From assembly GCA_014377915.1 (NCBI GenBank), contig JACMOT010000451.1, positions 1-13,065 on the forward strand: 13,065 nt of DNA, given 5' to 3'. This document shows, piece after piece, positions 1 to 7,719 of the stretch. Position 1 is the first letter of the stretch. Every line of letters starts with the position of its first letter. This DNA comes from Tardiphaga sp. (GTDB taxonomy: Bacteria; Pseudomonadota; Alphaproteobacteria; Rhizobiales; Xanthobacteraceae). The position numbers and the translations under genes are program-made. Under the pieces are notes generated by a model. It saw only the letters and a program-made list of their open reading frames with translations. It was not told where the DNA came from and did no database searches.

Positions 1-1
1 C

Positions 2-736
<735 letters not shown>

Positions 737-831
737 CAGGCGCGGCTCGTCAACGCCGCGGTGGGACTCGATCTGGATGAACTGTGCATTTACCCGCATT
801 AGTCCTGACAACGACCAGCAAGGATGGGCTG

Positions 832-1530
832 ATGAAAAACAAGACACGGATCGTCAGCATTCTTGCCGCGCTCTTCGGTCTTGCCAGCAGTGCCGCGCTC
901 GCCGATGAGACCGTCACCATCGGCGGATCACGTGCCGTGCTGATCAAGCCCGCGTCGCCGCGGGCGAGCGTGATCCTGATGCCGGGCGGTAGCGGTGCCA
1001 TCAATGCGGGCGAGCACGGCGAGATTAACGGATTGATGGGCAATCAGTTGGTGCGCACCCGTGCCAGCTATGCTGCGCGCGGGTTGGCGGTGCTGGTGGT
1101 CGATGCATCAGCCGATCTGTCGAGCGCTGTGCAGTATATGGCGGCTATCAAACGGCCGGTGACGGTGGTTGCCACCAGCCGCGGTACGCAGCGCACCGCG
1201 GAGGGCATCGCGCGCGGCGCGCGGCCAGATGCGCTGGTGCTGACGTCGGGCTTTCTCAGCGCGGAATCCGGCGGCGGCAGCAATGTGATGTCGATCCTCG
1301 GCTCGCCGTCGGCGCTGCCGCGCACGCTCGTCATCCATCACCGCAACGACGGCTGCAAGTCCACCGCGCCAGCTGGAGTCGAGCCGTTCGTGAAATGGTC
1401 GAGCGGTCGCGCCCGTGTGGCGTGGCTGAGCGGCGGCCGTAACGACGGCGATCCCTGCGAGGCGCGCGCTTATCATGGCTTTAGCGGCCTTGATGGCCAA
1501 GTGGTCGGGCTTGCCGCCAGTTTTCGCTAA
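832..1530 (+). CDS. Exported alpha/beta-hydrolase-like protein of unknown function
   Basis: 232 residues. I chose the ATG at 832 because AAGGA lies 7 bases upstream (820-824) and the product then starts with a clean signal peptide: MKNK, a hydrophobic stretch (residues 7-23) and an ALA|DE cleavage site near residue 24. An upstream ATG at 784 would add 16 residues before the signal. The mature part looks like a small alpha/beta hydrolase: a strand followed by MPGGSG (50-55), a nucleophile-elbow-like VVATSRGT (112-119, Ser116), Asp173 in VIHHRNDGC and His215 in AYHGF near the end. The elbow is A-x-S-x-G rather than G-x-S-x-G. Cys175 and Cys209 could form a periplasmic disulfide. Substrate unknown. 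It is alone on its strand, after pccB, and is followed by a repeat pair. The fold assignment is by motif order only. Confidence 0.75.
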   Translation: MKNKTRIVSILAALFGLASSAALADETVTIGGSRAVLIKPASPRASVILMPGGSGAINAGEHGEINGLMGNQLVRTRASYAARGLAVLVVDASADLSSAVQYMAAIKRPVTVVATSRGTQRTAEGIARGARPDALVLTSGFLSAESGGGSNVMSILGSPSALPRTLVIHHRNDGCKSTAPAGVEPFVKWSSGRARVAWLSGGRNDGDPCEARAYHGFSGLDGQVVGLAASFR

Positions 1531-1574
1531 GCAGGTCACCGAGTTTTGCTGTGTCAAGCAGCATCTCAGCAAGC

Positions 1575-1654
1575 GTAGCCCGGATGGGCGAAGCGACATC
1601 CGGGCAAAGATCGCTCTGCAATTTCCCGCATATCGCTTCGCTCATGCGGGCTAC
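1575..1654. repeat. Pair of inverted REP-like palindromic elements
   Basis: Two 30-base units face each other: 1575-1604 (begins GTAGCCCGGATG, ends CATCCGGG) and, on the opposite strand, 1654-1625 (begins GTAGCCCGCATG, ends ATATGCGGG). Aligned in the same sense they differ at only about five positions. Each can fold by itself (CCCGGATG with CATCCGGG in the first; CCCGCAT with ATGCGGG in the second), and the pair can fold into one long stem over a 20-base spacer. This layout resembles the BIME/REP pairs scattered between genes in rhizobial genomes. It lies between the convergent ends of the exported hydrolase gene and the antitoxin gene, where it could act as a bidirectional terminator or protect mRNA ends. 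No other copy was noticed in the window. Confidence 0.75.
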
Positions 1655-1661
1655 ATGACTC

Positions 1662-1964
1662 TCACGCCGCGCTCCGCTTTGCCGGCTTGATCCGCTTGAT
1701 GTCGGCGACCGCCGCATCCTCAGCAACTTCCAGGTCGTATTGCGTCTGGATATTCATCCAGAACGTCGGCGTGGTGCCGAAGTATTCTCCCAGCCGCAGC
1801 GCGGTGTCAGCGGTGACCGGCGTTTCTTCACGGGCGAGGCGTTCGATGCGGGTGCGCGGCACGGCGCAAGCCTGCGCCACGGCGTAAGGCGTCAGCGCCA
1901 TGGGCTGTAGGAATTCCTCGCGCAGGATTTCGCCGGGATGAACGGGGGAGAGTTTCTTGGCCAT
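1662..1964 (-). CDS. higA: HigA-family antitoxin (XRE helix-turn-helix), without adjacent toxin
   Basis: 100 residues with the HigA signature: HPGEILREEFLQPMALTP (9-26), a helix-turn-helix at about 24-46 (YAVAQACAVPRTRIERLARE), then TADTALRLGEYFGTTPTFWMNIQ (51-73), which is nearly diagnostic for the 'addiction module antitoxin, HigA' family. In HigBA modules this protein neutralises the HigB mRNA-interferase and represses the operon by DNA binding. The start is the ATG at 1964, with GAAGG about 10 bases upstream. HigB normally lies directly upstream and is about 90 residues long; here that space is the 3' end of the glxA-type regulator gene (stop at 1994, gap 29 bases) and the downstream side holds only repeats, so this is an orphan antitoxin. 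It may be a domesticated regulator or a remnant. TATAGT on the minus strand at 1998-1993 could be a -10 box; no good -35 was found. Confidence 0.88.
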   Translation of the reverse strand: MAKKLSPVHPGEILREEFLQPMALTPYAVAQACAVPRTRIERLAREETPVTADTALRLGEYFGTTPTFWMNIQTQYDLEVAEDAAVADIKRIKPAKRSAA

Positions 1965-1993
1965 CGGTTTCTGACCTTCTGCGAAATACTCAA

Positions 1994-3019
1994 CTATACA
2001 ATAACATCCGACAGCGCGTTTCCATCCCCGCGCATGCGGCTGGGCGGCCCATCGTGAAGACGGCCCCAGGCGCGGCGTAGTTGGCGGGCGGAGGCAAAAC
2101 CGGAGCGCGTGGCGACCGCTTCAATGTCGAGTCGCGAGCCGGCCAGCAACTCGCGCGCCAGCGCCACCCGCATGCGGTTGACGTAGTCGGTGACGCTCAG
2201 GTCGGCATGCTCGTTGAACAGCCGCGACAGGTTGCGTGGGCTGGCGCCGGCGACATCCGCCAGCCGCTCGACCGACCAGTCGGCGGTGGGATCGGCGGTG
2301 ATGGCGTCCTGGGCGCGGTGGATCGCCGGATGAATGTGGCTGCGGCCTTCCAGAAATGGCGACAGCTGCGGATCGGCGCCGCCGCGGCGCAGATAGACCA
2401 CGAGATAGCGCGCGACGGCCAGTGCCACCGCGTGGCCGCAGGCTTGCGCCACCACATGCAGCATCAGGTCGATGCCCGCGGTGATGCCGGCGCTGGTCAG
2501 CCGCTCGCCATCCTCGACATAGAGCCGGTTGTCGCGAACCCGGGCCAGAGGCGCGAGCCTGGCAAGCTCGGCGGTGCAGGCGTGGTGGGTGGTGCAGTCA
2601 TGGCCGTCGAGCAGCCCGGCGCGGGCGGCCACCAGCGCGCCGGAGCAGATCGAGGCGAGGCGGATGCCGGGCCGGATCGCATGCTTCAGCCAGTCGATGA
2701 TGGCGGTCTCGTGAGACGCATCTTGCGCGCGGTCCGGCCGTTCGCGCCCGAGCGGCGTGTCGGCGCTGCCCGGCATGATCACCAGCGCAGCATCGGGCAG
2801 GCGGTCCGGCAGCGGCTGGATGCCGGCGATGCCGAGACCGATCGAGCTGCCGGTGTCGGATGACGGCCCGACATAAATGATGGCGAAACGCACCGCGTCC
2901 TGTTCGAGATTGGCTTTTCGCAGCACCTCGATGGGGCCTGCGATATCGAGCAGCAGCACCCGCGGCGGTACCACCACAAAGACGGGAATCTCGATCGGAG
3001 GCGGTGCGTTCGCGGTCAT
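1994..3019 (-). CDS. GlxA-family transcriptional regulator (DJ-1/PfpI domain plus AraC-type DNA-binding domain)
   Basis: 341 residues. The frame runs open to 3235, but the upstream 72 codons are Arg-rich, lie inside the neighbouring hydrolase gene and look non-coding; the ATG at 3019 gives the family start (MTANAPPPIEIPVFVVVPPR). The N-terminal DJ-1/PfpI glutamine-amidotransferase-like domain spans about 10-200, with the elbow LASICSGALVAARAGLLDG (121-139, Cys125), probably a ligand-sensing domain. The C-terminal AraC domain spans about 235-330 with two helix-turn-helix units, near 249-268 (SVERLADVAGASPRNLSRLF) and 299-318 (IEAVATRSGFASARQLRRAW). Members act as activators or repressors of nearby catabolic genes. 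Its ATG overlaps the TGA of the cysteine hydrolase gene (ATGA at 3016-3019), so the two are translationally coupled; that enzyme is the obvious first candidate target. The ligand cannot be told from sequence. Confidence 0.9.
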   Translation of the reverse strand: MTANAPPPIEIPVFVVVPPRVLLLDIAGPIEVLRKANLEQDAVRFAIIYVGPSSDTGSSIGLGIAGIQPLPDRLPDAALVIMPGSADTPLGRERPDRAQDASHETAIIDWLKHAIRPGIRLASICSGALVAARAGLLDGHDCTTHHACTAELARLAPLARVRDNRLYVEDGERLTSAGITAGIDLMLHVVAQACGHAVALAVARYLVVYLRRGGADPQLSPFLEGRSHIHPAIHRAQDAITADPTADWSVERLADVAGASPRNLSRLFNEHADLSVTDYVNRMRVALARELLAGSRLDIEAVATRSGFASARQLRRAWGRLHDGPPSRMRGDGNALSDVIV

Positions 3020-3576
3020 GCGGCGCGCTGCCTGGTCTGTCCGGCCAGCGCCTGTTCGACGGTGGCGATCCGGGCGAAGCGATCCGCCAGCACCAGTTCG
3101 GTGCGGGCGCGAATGTCGGCGGCGCTCCATTGCCGGCCGCTGGCATCCGTCATCGGGAAGGTGAGGGTGGCTTCGCCCACATAGTCGACGGCGTAGCCGA
3201 GATCGGAGGCGTGACGCGTGGTGGTCTCGCAGCATTGCTCGCTACGAATGCCGGAAATGATCAGCCGGCGGATGCCGTGGCTGGTCAGCCAGACGTCGAG
3301 GCCGGTACCGACCAGCGCGCTATGCCGGCGCTTTCTGAACATCGCGTCCGGCGCGATCCGCAGCGGCGCCAGCGTGGTGACGAATCCGGAGGCTTCCGAG
3401 AACGGGCCGCTATCGGCGACATGGAAGATCTGGATGACCGGGATTCCAGCGGCGCTGGCGCCATCGATCAGCGCCTGCTGGCGTGAGAGGAAGGCGGGTA
3501 GGTCGGCGTCATCCCAGAAATCGCGGTGCCGGAACGATTCCTGGACATCGATGACGATGAGGGCGGTGTCGGACAT
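3016..3576 (-). CDS. Isochorismatase-like cysteine hydrolase
   Basis: 186 residues, the usual length for the family. It has the isochorismatase-like catalytic triad: Asp10 in LIVIDVQESF, Lys82 in FRKRRHSAL (four residues before the conserved Ser, as usual) and Cys115 in GIRSEQCCETTTRHASDLGY (109-128). This family hydrolyses C-N or ether bonds in small molecules (nicotinamide, N-carbamoyl compounds, biuret, isochorismate); the GIRxEQCCETTTR form is common in uncharacterised proteobacterial members, so the substrate is unknown. The ATG at 3576 has a strong GAGGAG site a few bases upstream. It is the first gene of a two-gene minus-strand unit and overlaps the downstream GlxA-type regulator by four bases. 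A cytoplasmic enzyme: no signal peptide. Confidence 0.92.
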   Translation of the reverse strand: MSDTALIVIDVQESFRHRDFWDDADLPAFLSRQQALIDGASAAGIPVIQIFHVADSGPFSEASGFVTTLAPLRIAPDAMFRKRRHSALVGTGLDVWLTSHGIRRLIISGIRSEQCCETTTRHASDLGYAVDYVGEATLTFPMTDASGRQWSAADIRARTELVLADRFARIATVEQALAGQTRQRAA

Positions 3577-3709
3577 TGCAGTCTCCTCGAACGGTGAATG
3601 TCATGTCAGACTAATGCCTGCGTCAGAAGGCGAAATACCTGCTCCGGACGATTAGCGGACAAATCACGCCATGGAAAGCCGAGGCGGCACGGCCCTCAAT
3701 GACCCGGCG

Positions 3710-4954
3710 CTACTTCATCCCCATGCAGTTCGCATAGAAGGTGGTGGTCGCCGGCCAGTCGGAGAACATGGCGCGGACGCCGACCTGCCGCGCCAACACG
3801 TCGAGCACCGTCAGCGTGTCGCCGTCGCGGTCGATCGCGGCCTTGACCGAGGAATGATAGAAGCCGCCGCCCTTGTTCAGCGGACCGTCGCGCTCCAGCG
3901 ACCAGCCGATCAGATCGAGACCGGCGGCCTTCGCCGCTTTCGCGTAATCCGACGGCACGATCGCGTTGTTCTCGTTCAGGGCCAGCATCATGTAGATCGG
4001 CGGTGCCAGGATTTTCACGCCTTGCGCCTTCAGCTCCGGCATCGAGGGTTTCCAGGTCTCGGCCTTGCGGTCATCGAACCCCTTGCTCTCGTAGCGGCCA
4101 TCGAGATAGACGGCCTGCGCCGCGAAATCGGGGGCGGTCTTCACCCAGTACAGGATGTCTGCCAGCGCAAAACTCTGGGCGAACACGTCGGATGGCGGGA
4201 TGCCGGCCTGCCGATAATCGTCCAGCATCTGCGTCGCGTATTTTTCCTGGGTGTAATCGCCGTCGAACGGCATCGGCACTTCCGCGGCCTTCAGCTCCGG
4301 CGTGAATTTGGCGCCAAGGCTCCTGATCAGCGCGATGCTCTCGGCGTGGCTCATCACGGTGCCCGACGCGGCATAGAGATCGGTGCGCCAGCGCGGCGTG
4401 GCGTTCTGATAGTCGGCGACAGTGATGGCGTCGGGATTGGCGGCGTCCATCTTCGCCGTCAGCGATTTGAACTCGGCCAGCGTGATGTCGCTGGTGCAGC
4501 ATTTGGCCGAGGCCTTGCGGCCGGTGGCCGGATCGGCCGGGCTGAAGGGCTGGCCGCATTTGGCGGCCAGCGCCGGCACCGACAGGATATTGGTGGTGGT
4601 GTGCAGGTCGCATTGCGAATGCCGGCATACCAGCTGGCGGTCCTTTGTGAAGGTGACGTCGCATTCGATCACGCCGGCACCCATCCGCGCCGCGGCACGA
4701 TAGGATTCGGCGCTGTGTTCGGGAAATTGCAGCGGCGCGCCGCGGTGGCCGACCGAGAAATCCGTCTTGTGGAAGGGACCGGTGCAGGCGGCGAGCCGCG
4801 TCTTCAGCGGGCCGTCCTTCATCTTGTCGACCAGATGGAATGGCCGCGGCCCGAGTTGTGGCTGCATCGGCAGCGCGGTCTGCGCCAACGCCGGCGTCGA
4901 CAGGATCTGGCCGAGCAGGACGGCGGGCAGCAGGAAGCGCCAAACGACGGACAT
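3710..4954 (-). CDS. Exported glycerophosphodiester phosphodiesterase family protein
   Basis: 414 residues from the ATG at 4954, chosen for a GAGG site 6 bases upstream and a signal peptide ([20 protein letters not shown], cleavage near ALA24|Q). Other in-frame ATGs lie at 4966, 4984, 4996 and 5029. GDPD family marks are [14 protein letters not shown] (68-81, His70, Arg71), [19 protein letters not shown] (95-113, Glu97, Asp99, His112), FTPELK (217-222, Glu220) and LIGWSLER (348-355). These enzymes cleave glycerophosphodiesters to glycerol-3-phosphate and an alcohol using a TIM barrel and a divalent metal, here in the periplasm. Between the metal site and FTPELK there is a long insert (about 125-215). 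The mature protein has eight cysteines (57, 98, 110, 115, 133, 152, 153, 410), which suggests disulfides. It stands alone: a terminator upstream separates it from the 91-residue gene. The exact substrate is uncertain. Confidence 0.88.
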   Translation of the reverse strand: MSVVWRFLLPAVLLGQILSTPALAQTALPMQPQLGPRPFHLVDKMKDGPLKTRLAACTGPFHKTDFSVGHRGAPLQFPEHSAESYRAAARMGAGVIECDVTFTKDRQLVCRHSQCDLHTTTNILSVPALAAKCGQPFSPADPATGRKASAKCCTSDITLAEFKSLTAKMDAANPDAITVADYQNATPRWRTDLYAASGTVMSHAESIALIRSLGAKFTPELKAAEVPMPFDGDYTQEKYATQMLDDYRQAGIPPSDVFAQSFALADILYWVKTAPDFAAQAVYLDGRYESKGFDDRKAETWKPSMPELKAQGVKILAPPIYMMLALNENNAIVPSDYAKAAKAAGLDLIGWSLERDGPLNKGGGFYHSSVKAAIDRDGDTLTVLDVLARQVGVRAMFSDWPATTTFYANCMGMK

Positions 4955-5083
4955 CAATGGCCTCATGGTGGGATGCGGGATCATATCTGGCGACATATCA
5001 GCACGGGAGTGTGACGCTGGCATAGGCATCAGCGCGGCAAAGAGTCCGGACCGAAGCCGGTACCGGCCATTGGCAAGCTCAAC

Positions 5084-5109
5084 AAAAAACCCCGCGTCAG
5101 CGGGGTTTT
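5084..5109 (-). terminator. Rho-independent terminator after the 91-residue exported protein gene
   Basis: A perfect 10-base-pair stem (AAAACCCCGC at 5086-5095 with GCGGGGTTTT at 5100-5109) closes a 4-base loop GTCA. Read on the minus strand, the stem runs into TTTTTT (complement of 5089-5084), the normal form of an intrinsic terminator. It lies 21 bases beyond the stop of the small gene (5130) and upstream of the phosphodiesterase gene, so it separates the two transcription units. With TTTTC on the plus side it could also act weakly in the other direction, but no plus-strand gene ends here. Confidence 0.87.
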
Positions 5110-5129
5110 CGCAGCGATGTTACCGGTTC

Positions 5130-5405
5130 TCAGAACGGGCGACAGCGGCCATAGCGCCAGACGAAGCCCGGTCCGCAGCCGCGGCCGGGACGCACCACGA
5201 CGACCGGCGGCGGACGGCGCACCACGACCACCCCGCCGATCGGCCGGCAGCGGCCCATCGGGCCACGGGCGAAGCCGGGGCCGCAGCCTTGCGCGACCTG
5301 GATTACATTGGTGCCGTCGGCGGCGCCGAGCGGCGCGACCGGCATGGCCTGGGCGGCGCCGAGCCCGACCAGAGCGAACAAGGTGGCGGCAAACAGGGTC
5401 TTCAT
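5130..5405 (-). CDS. Small exported protein with two GCGPGF...GRCRP modules
   Basis: 91 residues from the ATG at 5405, which has a strong AAGGAGAG site just upstream; the frame stays open to 5534, but the extra 43 residues would bury the signal peptide. The signal peptide is MKTLFAATLFALVGLGAAQA (1-20). The mature protein is about 70 residues and contains two copies of one module: GCGPGFARGPMGRCRP (40-55) and GCGPGFVWRYGRCRP (76-90), joined by a Val/Arg/Pro-rich linker (59-75, VVVVRRPPPVVVVR). Each module has two Cys, suggesting a small disulfide-closed loop. It resembles the short exported rhizobial proteins with a GCG...CRPN motif, whose function is not known to me. Basic, periplasmic or secreted. 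An intrinsic terminator follows at 5084-5109; monocistronic. Confidence 0.85.
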   Translation of the reverse strand: MKTLFAATLFALVGLGAAQAMPVAPLGAADGTNVIQVAQGCGPGFARGPMGRCRPIGGVVVVRRPPPVVVVRPGRGCGPGFVWRYGRCRPF

Positions 5406-5564
5406 CAGCTCTCTCCTTCGATAGCCGCGCGGCGGCACGGTGGGCGAGGAACGTCGCCTTGCGACGGGCGCCCGGTTATAATCAGCGGCGGCGAAATAAT
5501 CTGATTCAAGCTGAACGACAAGTGAATGTGGCACGACACCGTTGCAACAACTCCTCGTCCTAGA

Positions 5565-6569
5565 TCAGGGTTTCGACGACAGAAAGGTCAGCATCAACCC
5601 GTTGAATTTCGGCGCGTCATCGAGGAACACGAGATGTCCGGCATTGGCCATGATCTCGGCTTTGGCATTCGGCATCTTGGCGGCGAGCGCCTTGGCGAGA
5701 TCGGCGTTCTGGCCCATCTTGGGACGCAGCGCTTCTGGCGCGTTGGGCTTGCCCGGCGCGTTATGGTCGTCGGCGCCCATGACGAACAGGGTCGGCAGTG
5801 CGATCAGCGGGATTTCATGCACCACCGGTTCGCGGTAGATCAACTGCGCCGAATTGACGAAGGCGCGCAGCCAGCGCGGATATTCCGACGAGCCTTTGAT
5901 ATTGAAGCGGGCATCGATCAGCGGCGTCACCTGGTCCGGCTGCAACTTCAGCGAATAGTTGACCTCGAGCTGTTTGCGATAGCCCTCGGCGGTGAGCTTG
6001 TCCTCGTTCTCCAGGATCTTTTCGGTGGGGGTCGGTGGCACGTATTGGCGGTAATCCTCCAGGCCGATTGGCGCGGCGAGCAGCAGATGGTCGATGCGCT
6101 CGGGATAGGCGCGGGCGATCCGCACGCTCAGCATGCCGCCCAGCGAGTGCGCGACGACATCGAATTTCGCGATTCCGAGCTGGTCCATCAGGGCGATCGT
6201 GTTGCGCGCCAGCGTGTCGAAATGCAGGTCGCCGCCCGGCTTGGAGGATTTGCCGAAGCCGATCTGGTCCGGCACCACCACGCGGTAGCCGGCCTCGGTG
6301 AGCACGCCGATCACCGGTGCCCAGTAGCTCGACGGAAAGTTGCGGCCGTGCAGCAGCAGCACGGTGCGGCCATTCGGTTTCGCCGATGGCACATCCATAT
6401 AGGCCATCCGAAGCGCTTCGCCGTCATTGACCAGCGGCAGCATGCTGACCGGATAGGGATAGGCGAAGCCCTCCAGCCCGATGCCGTAGGGCTCACGCTT
6501 GGTCGGCTCGGCGGCAAAGGCGGTGAGGGGCATCGTGGCGAGCACGGCGGACAACAGCAGGCGTTTCAT
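5565..6569 (-). CDS. Exported alpha/beta hydrolase
   Basis: 334 residues with a signal peptide (MKRLLLSAVLATMPLTAFAA, cleavage near 19-20). It is a canonical alpha/beta hydrolase: oxyanion motif LLLHGRNFPSS (71-81), DQIGFGKSS (101-109), nucleophile elbow VVAHSLGGM (138-146, Ser142), acid in FVMGADDHNAPG (262-273, Asp267 or 268) and His312 in NAGHLVFLDDAP (309-320). A cap region (about 170-250, with YVPPTPTEKI) sits between the elbow and the acid, as in haloalkane dehalogenase- or haloperoxidase-like hydrolases acting on esters or C-X bonds; the substrate cannot be given. GGAG lies about 9-10 bases before the ATG at 6569. It is divergent from the formyltransferase-like gene across 224 bases that must hold both promoters. 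Periplasmic location is inferred from the signal peptide. Confidence 0.91.
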   Translation of the reverse strand: MKRLLLSAVLATMPLTAFAAEPTKREPYGIGLEGFAYPYPVSMLPLVNDGEALRMAYMDVPSAKPNGRTVLLLHGRNFPSSYWAPVIGVLTEAGYRVVVPDQIGFGKSSKPGGDLHFDTLARNTIALMDQLGIAKFDVVAHSLGGMLSVRIARAYPERIDHLLLAAPIGLEDYRQYVPPTPTEKILENEDKLTAEGYRKQLEVNYSLKLQPDQVTPLIDARFNIKGSSEYPRWLRAFVNSAQLIYREPVVHEIPLIALPTLFVMGADDHNAPGKPNAPEALRPKMGQNADLAKALAAKMPNAKAEIMANAGHLVFLDDAPKFNGLMLTFLSSKP

Positions 6570-6793
6570 GGAAGCAGCTCCGGGAGTAGGCCGCCGGTGG
6601 GCGGCGCCTTTGCGGCGATAAGAAGCCGCGCGCCGCCAGCCAGGGTCAAAATGGCCGGACTGCGCCGGAGCGGCTGATCGCCGTGGCTCCGGATCAATCC
6701 TGTGATCGACGCGGCAAGCAACTAATCAGATCTTAATGCCTGTTTGAAAGACTGCAGGTTGCGACCATCTGTACCTTTGTTTGGTGTCCACCC

Positions 6794-7480
6794 ATGTTCG
6801 ACACGATCATCCTCCTGACCGGACCGGCGGAGCATTCCGTCTTCACGTCGCTATTGCGCGGCTACAACCCGCGACTGACGGTGGTTCCGGTGTTCACGCT
6901 GGAGGACCTGATGGCGATCGAAGAGGATTGGCTGAACCGCGCCCGGCTGATCGCCTTCACCACGACCGTCATCGTGCCCGCGGAAGCGTTGCACCGTCTC
7001 GGCTACGGCGCCTACAATTTTCATCCCGGCCCGCCGCAATATCCTGGCAGGGCGCCGGCGCATTTGGCCTTGCATGAGCGGCAACTGAATTTCGGCGCCA
7101 CTGTTCACCGGATGATCGAGCGGGTCGATTCCGGGCCGATCGTGGAGGTTGAAAGCTTTGCGATCCCCGCCGACAGCAGCGTGGCCGGCCTCGAGGAGCT
7201 GACCTATACCCGACTGGTTGGAATGTTCTGGCGAATGGCGAAACAACTGGCCACCCTTCAGGCACCGCTGGCTGAGAGCGGCGTTCAATGGGCCGTCAAA
7301 CGCAATTCGCGCCATGGCCATCAGCAGATCCGCAACAACGGGGTCGCCAGTCCCAAGACTGAACAGCAGCACCGCGTCCGGGTCTTCGGGGCCGACCATT
7401 TCGGCATTGTGCCTTCGACTAACCCCCACGGATTTCAGTTTCGGGCTGTGCTGCCCGAAACCGAGATTGCATCAGCCTAG
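6794..7480 (+). CDS. Formyltransferase-like protein
   Basis: 228 residues. The N-terminal half is a formyltransferase catalytic domain: a Rossmann-like start (TIILLTGPAEH), then YNFHPGPPQYPG (74-85) carrying the Asn75/His77 pair, and VDSGPIV (111-117) with Asp112, matching the Asn-His-Asp triad of methionyl-tRNA and other formyl-THF-dependent formyltransferases. NFHPGPPxYPG replaces the SLLPxxRG loop of methionyl-tRNA formyltransferase, and the protein is about 90 residues shorter than Fmt, so it is probably not Fmt. The C-terminal 60 residues (about 168-228) are less conserved, but VRVFGADHFGI (195-205) and HGFQFR (212-217) look like the tail of related proteins, so I see no frameshift. Acceptor substrate unknown. 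The start at 6794 has only a weak ribosome site. Its stop meets that of the opposite gene at a shared CTAG. Confidence 0.82.
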   Translation: MFDTIILLTGPAEHSVFTSLLRGYNPRLTVVPVFTLEDLMAIEEDWLNRARLIAFTTTVIVPAEALHRLGYGAYNFHPGPPQYPGRAPAHLALHERQLNFGATVHRMIERVDSGPIVEVESFAIPADSSVAGLEELTYTRLVGMFWRMAKQLATLQAPLAESGVQWAVKRNSRHGHQQIRNNGVASPKTEQQHRVRVFGADHFGIVPSTNPHGFQFRAVLPETEIASA

Positions 7481-7719
7481 CGATTGCTCATGGCCATCAT
7501 CTGCTGCGATGATGAAGACGAATGCGTATCAACGCTCTTGTAGTTGATCTCATAGAGCAGGAAGCTCAACAGGATCAGGACCGACACGCCGATGATCGTC
7601 TTGGTCGGCTTGTGATGGTGTTCCTCGCCAAAATTATGATGATGCGCGCCGGCATGATTGACGTCGGCGACCCCGCTTGCGGGTTCACGCGGCGTTGTCC
7701 AGTTACGTGATTGGGTCAT
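7477..7719 (-). CDS. Small His-rich single-pass membrane protein
   Basis: 80 residues. The ATG at 7719 is preceded by a strong AAGGAGAC site, good support for a real gene. The protein has a polar N-terminus with His clusters (HAGAHHH at 22-28 and HHH at 34-36), one transmembrane segment (about 41-57, TIIGVSVLILLSFLLYE) and a short Ser-rich tail (SSSSSQQMMAM, 67-77). The positive charges just before the helix (His/Lys, KPTK) favour the N-terminus inside. The His clusters could bind a metal, but this is inference. I do not recognise a named family. It overlaps the formyltransferase-like gene by 4 bases, tail to tail, and is otherwise alone. Confidence 0.68.
   Translation of the reverse strand: MTQSRNWTTPREPASGVADVNHAGAHHHNFGEEHHHKPTKTIIGVSVLILLSFLLYEINYKSVDTHSSSSSQQMMAMSNR

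Noticed and set aside
3020..3235. N-terminal extension of the GlxA-type regulator up to 3235
   Set aside because: The 72 extra residues are Arg/His-rich, lie wholly inside the cysteine hydrolase gene in another frame, and the ATG at 3019 gives the normal family start.
3671..5014. 447-residue plus-strand open frame opposite the phosphodiesterase gene
   Set aside because: Rich in Arg, His and Gly with no motif; the minus strand carries a signal peptide and GDPD motifs.
5526..6677. 383-residue plus-strand open frame opposite the exported alpha/beta hydrolase
   Set aside because: Antisense shadow; the minus strand has a full catalytic triad and signal peptide.
6570..6793. Search for a riboswitch or divergent operator between the two genes
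   Set aside because: Only short GC repeats and an isolated TTGAAA (near 6744) without a matching -10 were seen; nothing strong enough to call.
7495..7514. Inverted repeat CATCATC...GATGATG near the convergent gene ends
   Set aside because: It lies inside the small membrane-protein gene, over its Ser/Gln/Met codons, has no T-run, and is likely a by-product of codon repetition.
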